Source: Candidatus Sericytochromatia bacterium
GTDB taxonomy: Bacteria > Cyanobacteriota > Sericytochromatia > S15B-MN24 > JAQBPE01
Assembly (NCBI GenBank): GCA_035285325.1
Contig: JAYKJB010000066.1
Location: forward strand, 1-32,531
Length of the DNA: 32,531 nucleotides
Reading direction: 5' to 3'
Under the pieces are notes generated by a model. That model had not been told where the DNA came from and did not search any database. It saw only the letters and a list, made by a program, of their open reading frames with translations. Position numbers and translations under genes: made by a program. Below, piece after piece: positions 8,419-15,624 of the stretch. Numbering within the stretch: the stretch's first letter is position 1; every line of letters begins with the position of its first letter.

Positions 8419-9240
8419 TCACGACCTGACGGGCGGATCAAGCAGCTGGTGCAGCAAGCGCGAGACAATCGTGCCGGCGACGTCTCGGCGGTAGTCAGCC
8501 GAGGCACGGTGGTCGCTGATCGGCTGAATCAGTTCTCGCACCATGTCACCCGCTGCGCGGGCGCTGTCGGGGGTGAGACCGTCGCGGGACAGCATCGCCT
8601 CAACGGGCGTCACGCGCAGCGGGCGCGGGGCCACCGAGCCCAGCGCCACGCGAACCTCCCCGGCGGGGCCTTGTGAGACGGCGGCTGCCACGACGGAAAT
8701 GGCGGTGGCGTCACGCTTGCCTACCTTGTGCCAGGCGGAGCGCAGCCGGTTCGATAGCTGAAACTGGGTGATCATTTCATCCGGGGCCAAGGCCGTCTTG
8801 CCCGGCGCCAGAAAGAATTCCGTCAGGGGCAGCGTCCGGACGCCACGCAGGCTGCGCAGGGTCACATGGGCGTCGTGGGCCAGCAGCGCCACCGACAGAT
8901 CGCCGGCTGGACTGGCATTTCCGACATTGCCTCCGACCGTTCCCCGGTTGCGAATCTGGGGCCCGCCGATCGAGGCGGCGGCCTCCGCCAGGGCTGTGAG
9001 AGGGCTCTCTTCCAGCCAGGCGTGCGGGCACATGGCGCCGATTTGCAGGGCCTCGTCGGTGGTCTGCAGCGTGCGCAATTCGCCGACCTGACTGAGGTCG
9101 ATCCACACGCGTCCGCGCACCAGACCGCGATTGCGCAGCACCACCAGGTCCGTGCCGCCGGCGAGAAAACGCGCGTCATCGCCGTGCTGCGACTTCCACT
9201 GCAGCGCGTCGGCCAGGCTGTTGGGTTGCAGGAAATTCAC
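8419..9240 (-). CDS. Molybdenum hydroxylase FAD-binding (medium) subunit
   Basis: 273 residues from a GTG start at 9240, chosen because GGGAGGTGA lies just upstream and the family homology begins at this codon (M-N-F-L-Q-P). The open frame extends further upstream, but those residues look non-coding. FAD contacts are visible in LAGGTD (about 27-31) and IGGPQIRNRGTVGGN with ASPAGDL (about 91-115), both diagnostic of the CoxM/XdhB fold; a CO_deh_flav_C-type domain follows (about 165-265). It is the first gene of the operon FAD, 2Fe-2S, Mo, the common order in bacteria. Electrons pass from here to an acceptor not encoded nearby. Confidence 0.94.
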   Translation of the reverse strand: MNFLQPNSLADALQWKSQHGDDARFLAGGTDLVVLRNRGLVRGRVWIDLSQVGELRTLQTTDEALQIGAMCPHAWLEESPLTALAEAAASIGGPQIRNRGTVGGNVGNASPAGDLSVALLAHDAHVTLRSLRGVRTLPLTEFFLAPGKTALAPDEMITQFQLSNRLRSAWHKVGKRDATAISVVAAAVSQGPAGEVRVALGSVAPRPLRVTPVEAMLSRDGLTPDSARAAGDMVRELIQPISDHRASADYRRDVAGTIVSRLLHQLLDPPVRS

Positions 9241-9463
9241 GCCTTCACCTCCCGCCCAGAGGTTCGCGGCTTCGCTCGCAGCGTCGCGGCTCTCTGCCGT
9301 TATACCCGTGTGAGGGCCATCACGATCATCTGGTCTCGCGGCGTCCGAAGGGGGCGAGGATGCTTGCTGGGCGCCGGTGGACGTCAGGGCCCCGATTGCG
9401 GTACAACAAGCCTGGTCCGGATTCGAAGCGACCAGGTTGCCAGAGAGAGCCAGGAGAAAGTCC
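9241..9463. other. Divergent intergenic region
   Basis: 223 nt between the start of the FAD subunit gene (-) and the IolE-like gene (+). It must hold the promoters of both transcription units. On the minus strand a TATAAC (9299-9304) could be a -10 box, but no -35 box lies at the right distance. Frames on both strands run open here, which is probably a GC effect. Confidence 0.4.
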
Positions 9464-10303
9464 GTGTCGGCACGTCTCGCATTTGCGGTCGGCCAGGAGC
9501 TGCCTTCAGCGGAGCTGACGTGGTTCAGCCCCTTGCGCGGCCTCGGCTTCGCGGCGCTGGAACTCACGCTCACGCCTGCGACAGCGTGGCCCTCTGCCGA
9601 GGCGCTGGCCGGTTGTGGCGTGATTGCTCAGGGCTACACGCCCGGCTTGACCGATGGCCAGGGGGTCGCCGCCGCGTTCAACGAGGTCAACCCCTATCTG
9701 GATGCGCTGCGTGAGCTGGGGTGCCAGCTGCTGGTGGTGGGAGAGCCGACCACGAGGGGGCGCGGACAGGTGGCCGGACGCGTGCATGACACCGGGGCGC
9801 GCGGCCTGCTGGAGGCGGAATGGCGCAATCTGGCCGATGCGCTCAACGAGCTCGGGGCGCGCTGTGAGGAGCGAGGCTATCGTCTGGCGTTTCAGCCCGG
9901 TGCCGGCACCCACGTGGAGACGGCCACGGAATTGAAGCGGTTGATGAACCTGACTGACCCGGCCCTGGTCGGACTCGCCCTGGATACCGGGCACTGGGTG
10001 GTTGGCGGGGGACATCCGCGAGAGGCCATCGAAACCTATCGCTGGCGCCTGAACCTGGTGCGCCTGCGGGACGTCTCGGTGGAGGTCCTCGACACGGTCG
10101 TTCGCCACGGCCTCGACTGGCAGGAGGCCCAGCGTCGTCGCGTCTTCTGCCGCCCGGGAACCGGGCAGGCGCCCCTGGCGGACACGCTCGCCGCCTTGCG
10201 GGAAATCGGCTATGAGGGGTGGCTCAGCCTGGCCTCGGATGGGCTGACAGGGCCTGAAGAAGCGCCGGAGTTTTGCAGACAGGCCCTGGCAGGGCTGCTG
10301 TGA
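9464..10303 (+). CDS. IolE-like sugar-phosphate isomerase/epimerase TIM-barrel protein
   Basis: 279 residues from a GTG start at 9464 with AGGAGA 6 nt upstream; an ATG at 9377 is in frame but the added residues do not resemble the family. The AP-endonuclease-2/xylose-isomerase-like barrel is shown by GAGTHVET, DTGHWVVGGGHP and REIGYEGWLSL, which align in order with inosose dehydratase (IolE). Compared with the remembered IolE pattern, some metal ligands appear changed: the HHH segment reads FQP, the H-L-K-D segment reads R-L-R-D, and the last strand reads SLASD where an acid is usual. The enzyme may therefore be divergent or inactive, so I do not assign a reaction. It is followed after 16 nt by the ankyrin gene, probably in one transcript. 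Confidence 0.75.
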   Translation: MSARLAFAVGQELPSAELTWFSPLRGLGFAALELTLTPATAWPSAEALAGCGVIAQGYTPGLTDGQGVAAAFNEVNPYLDALRELGCQLLVVGEPTTRGRGQVAGRVHDTGARGLLEAEWRNLADALNELGARCEERGYRLAFQPGAGTHVETATELKRLMNLTDPALVGLALDTGHWVVGGGHPREAIETYRWRLNLVRLRDVSVEVLDTVVRHGLDWQEAQRRRVFCRPGTGQAPLADTLAALREIGYEGWLSLASDGLTGPEEAPEFCRQALAGLL

Positions 10304-10319
10304 TGCCTGGCGGTCGGGC

Positions 10320-11333
10320 ATGAGGTGGGGTGTGCGTGAGGCGTGGCGCTTCCTGGAAGGGGGGGCGACGTCGCGACTGGGGCGGTTCGGGCTGGCATCG
10401 TTGCTATCGCTGACGGCCGTTCCCGCACTGGCCGACGAGGCGGCGGACCAGGCCCTGATCAGCGCGATTTATGCGGGCAACATGCGGGCCATGCAGACGG
10501 CCCTGCGCCAGGGCGGCAGCTTCAACGCGCGCGACGTGAACGGCTACACGCCCCTCCACTGGGCGGCGTTTCGCGGCTATGTCGTCCTGGCGGGTTACTT
10601 GCTGGACCGTGGCGCCGCCATCGATCCCAGTGACAACAACGGCTACACGCCGCTGATGCTGGCGGCCTGGAACGGCCACGACACGGTGGTACGCCTTTTG
10701 CTGGCCCGTGGTGCCAGTCGTGAACGTCTCAGTCTGGACGGCTTCACGGCGCTCGATTACAGCCAGACGCAGGGGCATCATCACCTGCGCGCGCTGCTCG
10801 AGCCGACTCGCAGCCCGTATGGGGTGCCGGTGGCACGGGCCAGCTTGGCCCCTGCGGAGGCCGAGGGAGCTCCCTTCCGCCCGCGCTCGCCGCGTACCCC
10901 AGGACCGGTCAAGACACCTTTCCCGAGAGTCGAGCCGGTGCATCACTTCGAACCGGTGGCGGGCTTGCACTTGGCTCGGGTGCAATTTCCGATCGTCGGC
11001 GTGCATTACCGCCTGCGCTTGCAGGAATGGTTTTCGCTTCGGCTCGGCACCGAATACGGGCGGTCGGTGTTTTCGCAGACCGGTCCCCTTGATCTGGCCT
11101 TCGTACGGATGCAGGCTGCCGTGGTCACCAATGGCCCGCTTTACCTCGGGGTAGGGGCCACGCATCTGACGTTGGGAAGCCTGTCTGCCGGCGGTTACAA
11201 TCCCAGCATCGTCTACCCCGAGGTGATCACGGGCTTGCGTCTGGGTTGGGGCCCGTTGTCGGCCAGCACCGAGTTGCGCCTGGGGTGGGATGGCCCCAGC
11301 ACCGTCACGGGCGGCATTGGCGGTCGCTTCTGA
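10320..11333 (+). CDS. Secreted ankyrin-repeat protein with C-terminal beta-barrel-like domain
   Basis: 337 residues. A signal peptide (about 18-38) ends in PALA-DE, giving export by the Sec route. Residues about 42-160 hold three to four ankyrin repeats, with clear NGYTPLHWAAFRG and NGYTPLMLAAWNG cores. A Pro/Arg-rich linker (about 165-205) leads to a region (about 210-337) of alternating hydrophobic strands (VGVHYRLRL, FSLRLGTEYG, LYLGVGATHLTLG, ITGLRLGWG, STELRLGWDG) ending in GGRF. A terminal Phe after amphipathic strands is the signature of outer-membrane barrels recognised by the BAM machinery. I infer a small barrel in the outer membrane with the ankyrin part in the periplasm. The start has no good ribosome site, so it may be coupled to the gene 16 nt upstream. 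Confidence 0.75.
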   Translation: MRWGVREAWRFLEGGATSRLGRFGLASLLSLTAVPALADEAADQALISAIYAGNMRAMQTALRQGGSFNARDVNGYTPLHWAAFRGYVVLAGYLLDRGAAIDPSDNNGYTPLMLAAWNGHDTVVRLLLARGASRERLSLDGFTALDYSQTQGHHHLRALLEPTRSPYGVPVARASLAPAEAEGAPFRPRSPRTPGPVKTPFPRVEPVHHFEPVAGLHLARVQFPIVGVHYRLRLQEWFSLRLGTEYGRSVFSQTGPLDLAFVRMQAAVVTNGPLYLGVGATHLTLGSLSAGGYNPSIVYPEVITGLRLGWGPLSASTELRLGWDGPSTVTGGIGGRF

Positions 11334-11404
11334 CCCCGACGCCGTCATTGGGGGGCAGGGTCCACGAGGCCGGCCGGGCTCGCGGGACTGTCGCAGTGAG
11401 ATGG

Positions 11405-12370
11405 TCAGGGGCGCAGGGTGGGGCTGGCGCTCGGGCTCGCGGAGGCGACGTTTGAGGGGGCAGGACTTGCCGGGGGGCTGATGCTCAGCGCCGGCGTGGC
11501 CGTGGCGGCGCCCGCCGCCGGGGTCGCAGGGGGGGGGACACTCGGGCTGGACGGCGTCGCCCCTGCGCCAGCCGCCGCGCTGGGAAGCGGCGTCGCAGGC
11601 GTCGTCGAGGCCGGAAGCGCCAGCTTCGGGATGGCGGTGGGTAACCCCTGGGCCAGGAGCATCGTCCGTGACTGCTCATCCAGACTGCGAAGCGGGCGTC
11701 CGATTTCGAGGCGCAGCCGATCGACCAGCGTGCGCAGCTCGGCCTCGTTGCTGTACCAGAGCTTGAACCGGTCTTGCAGGGCCGTTGGATCGGTGAAGTC
11801 GAGCGAGGCGACCTGAGGCAGGCGCGCATCGATCATGGCCACCAGGCGCTCGAAGCTGCCGCGGTCGAATTCCCCCACGGGCCCTGAAATCCCTTCGGTC
11901 AGGCCGACCGTGGCCAGCGTGCTGGCGGTGTCGACATCCGCCGTGGCGCCATGGACGTTCGTGCGCGCCAGGGTGCGCATCTGCACGTCTCTTCCGTCCG
12001 CTGTGCGCGCGACGACCACCACACCGAAGGCTTGTCCCGGTGGGATCCCGGCCAGCTGATAGGCCCCGTTGGGCCCGGTGAGCGCAATCCGTCCTGGCAG
12101 CGGCGCACCACTTGCATCGGACAGGAACACCTCCCCCCGGTTGATCGGCACCTCGTATTCCAGGGAGGCGGTCGAGCCGGCCACGGCCAGCCGTGCCGGG
12201 ATGCGGGCCATGCCCCCCATCAAGACGCCCGGCGCCGGACGATCGGCCGACACGATACACGGCGACACTTCCGATGCGCAGCTGGCCAGCAGCGCCAGGG
12301 TCAGGCTGGCCCGGGCCAGGAGCCCCGGCGTGCTTTGCCGTCTCTGCACAAGAGAACACAAACTGGCCAA
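11405..12370 (-). CDS. Lipoprotein with carboxypeptidase-regulatory-like domain and Pro/Ala/Ser tail
   Basis: 321 residues. The TTG start at 12370 is supported by GAGGGAG about 6 nt upstream. The signal peptide ends in LLASC (Cys31). Residues ~70-120 carry a carboxypeptidase-regulatory-like beta domain (G-E-V-F-L-S-D-A-S-G...GAYQLAGIPPG). Then comes a segment shared with three other lipoproteins here: D-T-A-S-T-L, GEFDRGSFERL, LDFTDPTAL. The last ~80 residues are Ala/Pro/Ser/Thr-rich, suggesting a flexible surface-exposed tail. It starts 11 nt after the stop of the 12382 gene, so the two are co-transcribed. No function is known. Confidence 0.82.
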   Translation of the reverse strand: MASLCSLVQRRQSTPGLLARASLTLALLASCASEVSPCIVSADRPAPGVLMGGMARIPARLAVAGSTASLEYEVPINRGEVFLSDASGAPLPGRIALTGPNGAYQLAGIPPGQAFGVVVVARTADGRDVQMRTLARTNVHGATADVDTASTLATVGLTEGISGPVGEFDRGSFERLVAMIDARLPQVASLDFTDPTALQDRFKLWYSNEAELRTLVDRLRLEIGRPLRSLDEQSRTMLLAQGLPTAIPKLALPASTTPATPLPSAAAGAGATPSSPSVPPPATPAAGAATATPALSISPPASPAPSNVASASPSASPTLRP

Positions 12371-12381
12371 CGCGAACTCCC

Positions 12382-13110
12382 TCAGAAAAATGGCTTGAAC
12401 GCGTCGAGCGGGCCCACCGGAGCGGCCCCCACCGCGGCTTCGAGCTGTTCGCGTGAGCCGGGTTGGGCGCTTTCCCGGGCGAGGTCGTCCAGCAGCGTGG
12501 CGAGCGCCTGGTCTTCTCCTCGGCGCGCCGTCAACCAGTCGGTCATGGCCCCCGCGTCTCGCATGTCGGGTTTCTGGGTCTGGCTGAGCGCACGCTGAAC
12601 CCGTGCCACGACCTGCGCAAAGGTGGTTGGCGTGAAGGGGCCCGGCATGCCGGCCCGCCCTTTCATGGTGGCGAGCACCACCAGCGAGGTGGCGGGCGTG
12701 ATGTCGTGAGCCGTGGGCGCATCGGCACTCGGCCGGGCCAGGGTCGAGAGCACCAGCCCGTTCGCGCCAGGAAAGCGGGCCACCAGCACGTACTGGAAGC
12801 CCAAGGGCAGCTGAGCGGCCCAGAATTCGCCCTGGTCGTTGGTGCGGGCCCGCATCATGCCGGGAATGGCTGCACCCGTGACGTCAGCCGGCGCGACGGA
12901 AGCCGCGGCGATCGCCTGGCCCTCCAGGTCCAGGACCCGTCCACGCACCATGCCGCCCACCCCGGGGGGGCCAGGCTGCGGACAGGGCAGCTGCGTGCAG
13001 GCCGACAGGGCCAGCAAGACGCCGGCGCTCCATCGCAGCCAGGGAAAACGAACAGCGAAGCGTTGCAATCGGAACACGACCCCTTTTGCCACGTGGTCAG
13101 GGGTCGCCAT
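12382..13110 (-). CDS. Lipoprotein with carboxypeptidase-regulatory-like domain
   Basis: 242 residues from ATG at 13110. The open frame runs on to 13272, but that would overlap the upstream gene and add an Arg/Pro-rich stretch. The ribosome site is poor; GTG codons at M+7 or M+11 are alternatives. The signal peptide ends in LALSAC (Cys38). A carboxypeptidase-regulatory-like domain spans about 55-120 (GRVLDLEGQAI...NDQGEFWAAQLPLGFQY). The rest matches the paralogous pattern: DITPATSLV, GPFTPTTFAQV and an acidic/helical segment in place of DFTD. It precedes the 11405 lipoprotein by 11 nt. Confidence 0.78.
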   Translation of the reverse strand: MATPDHVAKGVVFRLQRFAVRFPWLRWSAGVLLALSACTQLPCPQPGPPGVGGMVRGRVLDLEGQAIAAASVAPADVTGAAIPGMMRARTNDQGEFWAAQLPLGFQYVLVARFPGANGLVLSTLARPSADAPTAHDITPATSLVVLATMKGRAGMPGPFTPTTFAQVVARVQRALSQTQKPDMRDAGAMTDWLTARRGEDQALATLLDDLARESAQPGSREQLEAAVGAAPVGPLDAFKPFF

Positions 13111-13210
13111 TGTACCGCGTGGCGGCCTGGCGCGCAGGGGGGCGTCCCCGCTGGCACCGCGGAGGGTCACGGCAAGCGGGAGGCAAACCGCTCGCCGGGG
13201 GCCGGCCTGG

Positions 13211-13903
13211 TCAGGACAGCGCCTTGTGCATGAAGTTGGTGATGGTGCGGACGCGCTCCGCCTCCGTCTCAAATTGCACGACCCGGCGGATGGTTTCGCG
13301 CGTGGAATCTTGATCGAGGCGGGCCTTGGTCAGCCGGATCGCCTTGGTGGCCAGTTCTTCCGTCGGCAAGCCGCCCACGGCCATGTACTGACCCACGGCG
13401 GTTTCCACCAGTTTGCGCTTCTCGGCCAGGCGAAACAGCGCGTAAGCTTCCTCGCGGGTCTTCACCACGGCGGACAGGACGGCGAAGGCCTCGTCATGGA
13501 GCTGCGCTTTGCCGGCCGCAACCTCCAGGGCCTCCTTCAGGGCGCCACGATTGGCCTGGTTGAAGGCGACGGACAGCTTGCGTGCCAGGGTAGCCACCTC
13601 AAGGGCCTCCTGGGTCGTGCTGGCCTGGCTCAGCGCCTGCCGCAGGCCGGTCGACACGTTGGCGTACTGGCCGCGTTGGGCCAAGGTCTTGCGCACTTCG
13701 GCCATGGCGGCTGCGAAGGCGGGATTGCCGAGGTCTCCATTGAGGCTTTCCGCGAGCTTGGACCCTTGCAGACGCAGGGCATCTCGTCCCACCGCGCCCG
13801 ATGCCTGGCGGCTGACCTGTTTGCCCGCGCGGCGGGCGGCCTGCTGGCCTCCGGTCATCCGGCCCCAGGAGTGACTCCAAGCAGTGAACATGCGTGTGAT
13901 CAT
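13211..13903 (-). CDS. Conserved-looking helical protein, function unknown
   Basis: 230 residues, rich in Ala, Glu, Lys and Arg and predicted almost wholly alpha-helical, without signal peptide or membrane segment. The first ~40 residues are basic (AARRAGKQVSRQ). I recognise no domain. The ATG at 13903 has only a distant AGGGG; an internal ATG four codons on is also possible. Coding is supported by its length and by codon use with G/C third positions. It lies between two gaps of 100 and 152 nt, on the same strand as its neighbours. Confidence 0.65.
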   Translation of the reverse strand: MITRMFTAWSHSWGRMTGGQQAARRAGKQVSRQASGAVGRDALRLQGSKLAESLNGDLGNPAFAAAMAEVRKTLAQRGQYANVSTGLRQALSQASTTQEALEVATLARKLSVAFNQANRGALKEALEVAAGKAQLHDEAFAVLSAVVKTREEAYALFRLAEKRKLVETAVGQYMAVGGLPTEELATKAIRLTKARLDQDSTRETIRRVVQFETEAERVRTITNFMHKALS

Positions 13904-14055
13904 CGACGAAAGCCCCTGAAAGAATTCGACCTTGGCCTGAGGGCGTTTATCGCGGCATGGCCCCGGTGAGTTTCTTAACAGGCTGTAAATATTGGCTTAA
14001 GTTCGGAAGCGAAGCGCGAGCGTCGGTCCAGCGACGTTCCTCATCTGTCTCGCGT

Positions 14056-14391
14056 TCAGGGCATCCGGCTCAGGGCGTGAATCAGCTTTTCGAGGTCGGA
14101 GATCTGCGTGATCATGACCTGCTGAAACTCGCGCACGAAGTCTTCCAGTTTGGGCTTGAACGGCATTTCTTCCGCCTTGCCGCTGGCGCTGAAGCGCACC
14201 TGCCCGGCCGCCTCGCCGAAGATCTGGTGAAGCAACTTCTTGTTGCCCAGGCCCCATTCGATGCGGGCCTGTTGCGATTGCTCCAGATCGCTCTCGGACA
14301 CGATCGGGCGCAGCAGAATTTCGCGACCCAGCGTGGCACGCGCCTGCAGTTCAGCCAGGGCTGCCTGCTTGTTCTGAGCGGCGTCTTGCAT
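14056..14391 (-). CDS. Small helical protein, function unknown
   Basis: 111 residues from ATG at 14391, chosen over an upstream start at 14487 because AGAGGTAGG lies 6 nt before it. The protein is highly charged and mostly helical (QDAAQNKQAALAELQAR...FVREFQQVMITQISDLEKLIHAL), with a coiled-coil-like C-terminus and no export signal. I do not recognise it. It is divergent from the kelch lipoprotein gene, sharing a 206-nt AT-rich intergenic region. Confidence 0.65.
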   Translation of the reverse strand: MQDAAQNKQAALAELQARATLGREILLRPIVSESDLEQSQQARIEWGLGNKKLLHQIFGEAAGQVRFSASGKAEEMPFKPKLEDFVREFQQVMITQISDLEKLIHALSRMP

Positions 14392-14517
14392 GGGAAACCT
14401 ACCTCTGGCCAGGGTCACGCCCTGTGCGAGGCCTTGGTTGACGTTCCACGGCGAAGCGTCACAGGCCAGGACGGGTGACCCTCTCATCAGATTACATACC
14501 CGCGCCGCCTGACACGG

Positions 14518-14546
14518 TTGACAAACGTACGTTTCAAGCTCAATAT
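14518..14546 (+). promoter_or_regulatory. Promoter of the kelch/DUF3370 lipoprotein genes, with palindrome in the spacer
   Basis: TTGACA (14518-14523) is followed after 17 nt by CAATAT (14541-14546). The spacer carries a perfect 12-bp palindrome, AAACGTACGTTT (14523-14534). Just downstream, AATATT occurs twice five bases apart (14542-14558). The palindrome is a good candidate operator for a dimeric repressor. Confidence 0.55.
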
Positions 14547-14597
14547 TTATACAATATTTTACCTTTGCTTAACCATTATTTTGGGAGGGGGCGCGTG

Positions 14598-15575
14598 ATG
14601 CGGCGGTCTGATGGCTGGAGGGTTTCATTGGCTTCACTGGCCCTGCTGGCGGCAGGGTGCGCACACGTGCCGGCTCACTCCCTGCCACAGGGGGGGCCCC
14701 TGGCTCTGCGGGCTCAGACGAATGGCTGGACGCCGTTGCCGGATGCCCCGCTCGCGCGTGAGGGCGCAGCGGGCACCGCGTTTGGCCTGAGCCTCTGGGT
14801 GCTCGGCGGACGGGACGCGGCCGGTCAGCTGCTGACGAAAGGACATCGTCTGGAGGGCTTTGAACGCTGGGAAGCCGTCCCGCCTCCGGGAGGCTCGCGC
14901 TTTCAGGCCAGTGCCGTGACCCTGAATCCTCCTCGTCTGTTGCTGACGGGGGGGCAGGCCGAGGGGCGGGCCCTCGGAACCACCGAGTGGTGGGACGTCG
15001 CCACGGCCAGCTGGCAACGTTTGCCCGATCTGCCGACGCCGCGCTGGGGCGCCGGAGCGGCGGGGCACGGGGTGTTCGCTTACGTGGTGGGGGGCAGCAA
15101 CGGGCGGCCGCTCGACACGGTGGAGCGGTTCGACGCTCGCGATCGCAGCTGGCGCTCCCTGGCTCCCTTGGCCTTGGGCCGGGAAGCGGGGGTGGCCGCC
15201 ACGCTGGGGCAGCGGATCGTCGTGGTGGGGGGGCGCACCCGGGATGGGCTCACGGGCAGTCTGGAAATCTACGACCCGGCCACGGGAGTCTGGAAGGCCG
15301 GCCCGGCCATGCCGACCCCGCGCTCCCATGCGGCCTTTGCGGTCTATGGTTACCATCTTTTCGTGCTCGGAGGGCTGACGGCCCAGGGGCCGACGGCGGC
15401 CGTCGAGTCGTTCGACCTCACCAGTGGCACTTGGACGGTGCGAGCGTCCCTGCCAGAGGCCCGCCACGGGGCGGTGGCCGCCCGGGTGGGCGAGCGTCTG
15501 GTGGTGACCGGGGGCGTGGTGGCAGGGCGCGTCAGCGCAGGGGGCTGGCGCATGCCCTTTCCGTTTGGCCGCTGA
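14598..15575 (+). CDS. Kelch-repeat lipoprotein
   Basis: 325 residues from ATG at 14598, preceded by GGGAGGGG 7 nt upstream; the longer frame from 14475 would run through the promoter. The signal peptide ends in LLAAGC (Cys21). The mature protein is a run of about six kelch repeats, each with a VLGG/VVGG/LTGG strand pair, a conserved Arg or Glu and a W in the last strand (WTPLPDAP, WQRLPDLPTPR, WRSLAPLALGR, WKAGPAMPTPR, WTVRASLPEAR), so it should fold as a six-bladed propeller at the cell surface or in the periplasm. Such propellers are mostly protein or carbohydrate binders. It is followed after 49 nt by the DUF3370 lipoprotein, likely in the same transcript. Confidence 0.9.
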   Translation: MRRSDGWRVSLASLALLAAGCAHVPAHSLPQGGPLALRAQTNGWTPLPDAPLAREGAAGTAFGLSLWVLGGRDAAGQLLTKGHRLEGFERWEAVPPPGGSRFQASAVTLNPPRLLLTGGQAEGRALGTTEWWDVATASWQRLPDLPTPRWGAGAAGHGVFAYVVGGSNGRPLDTVERFDARDRSWRSLAPLALGREAGVAATLGQRIVVVGGRTRDGLTGSLEIYDPATGVWKAGPAMPTPRSHAAFAVYGYHLFVLGGLTAQGPTAAVESFDLTSGTWTVRASLPEARHGAVAARVGERLVVTGGVVAGRVSAGGWRMPFPFGR

Positions 15576-15624
15576 CGGGGAATAAGCACCCGTAGGCCCC
15601 CAGGGGCCTTCGGGAGGTCCATCC

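Noticed and set aside
9241-9573. Long N-terminal extension of the FAD subunit
   Set aside because: The extension does not look like the family, a strong ribosome site precedes GTG 9240, and the region also runs into the divergent gene's upstream DNA.
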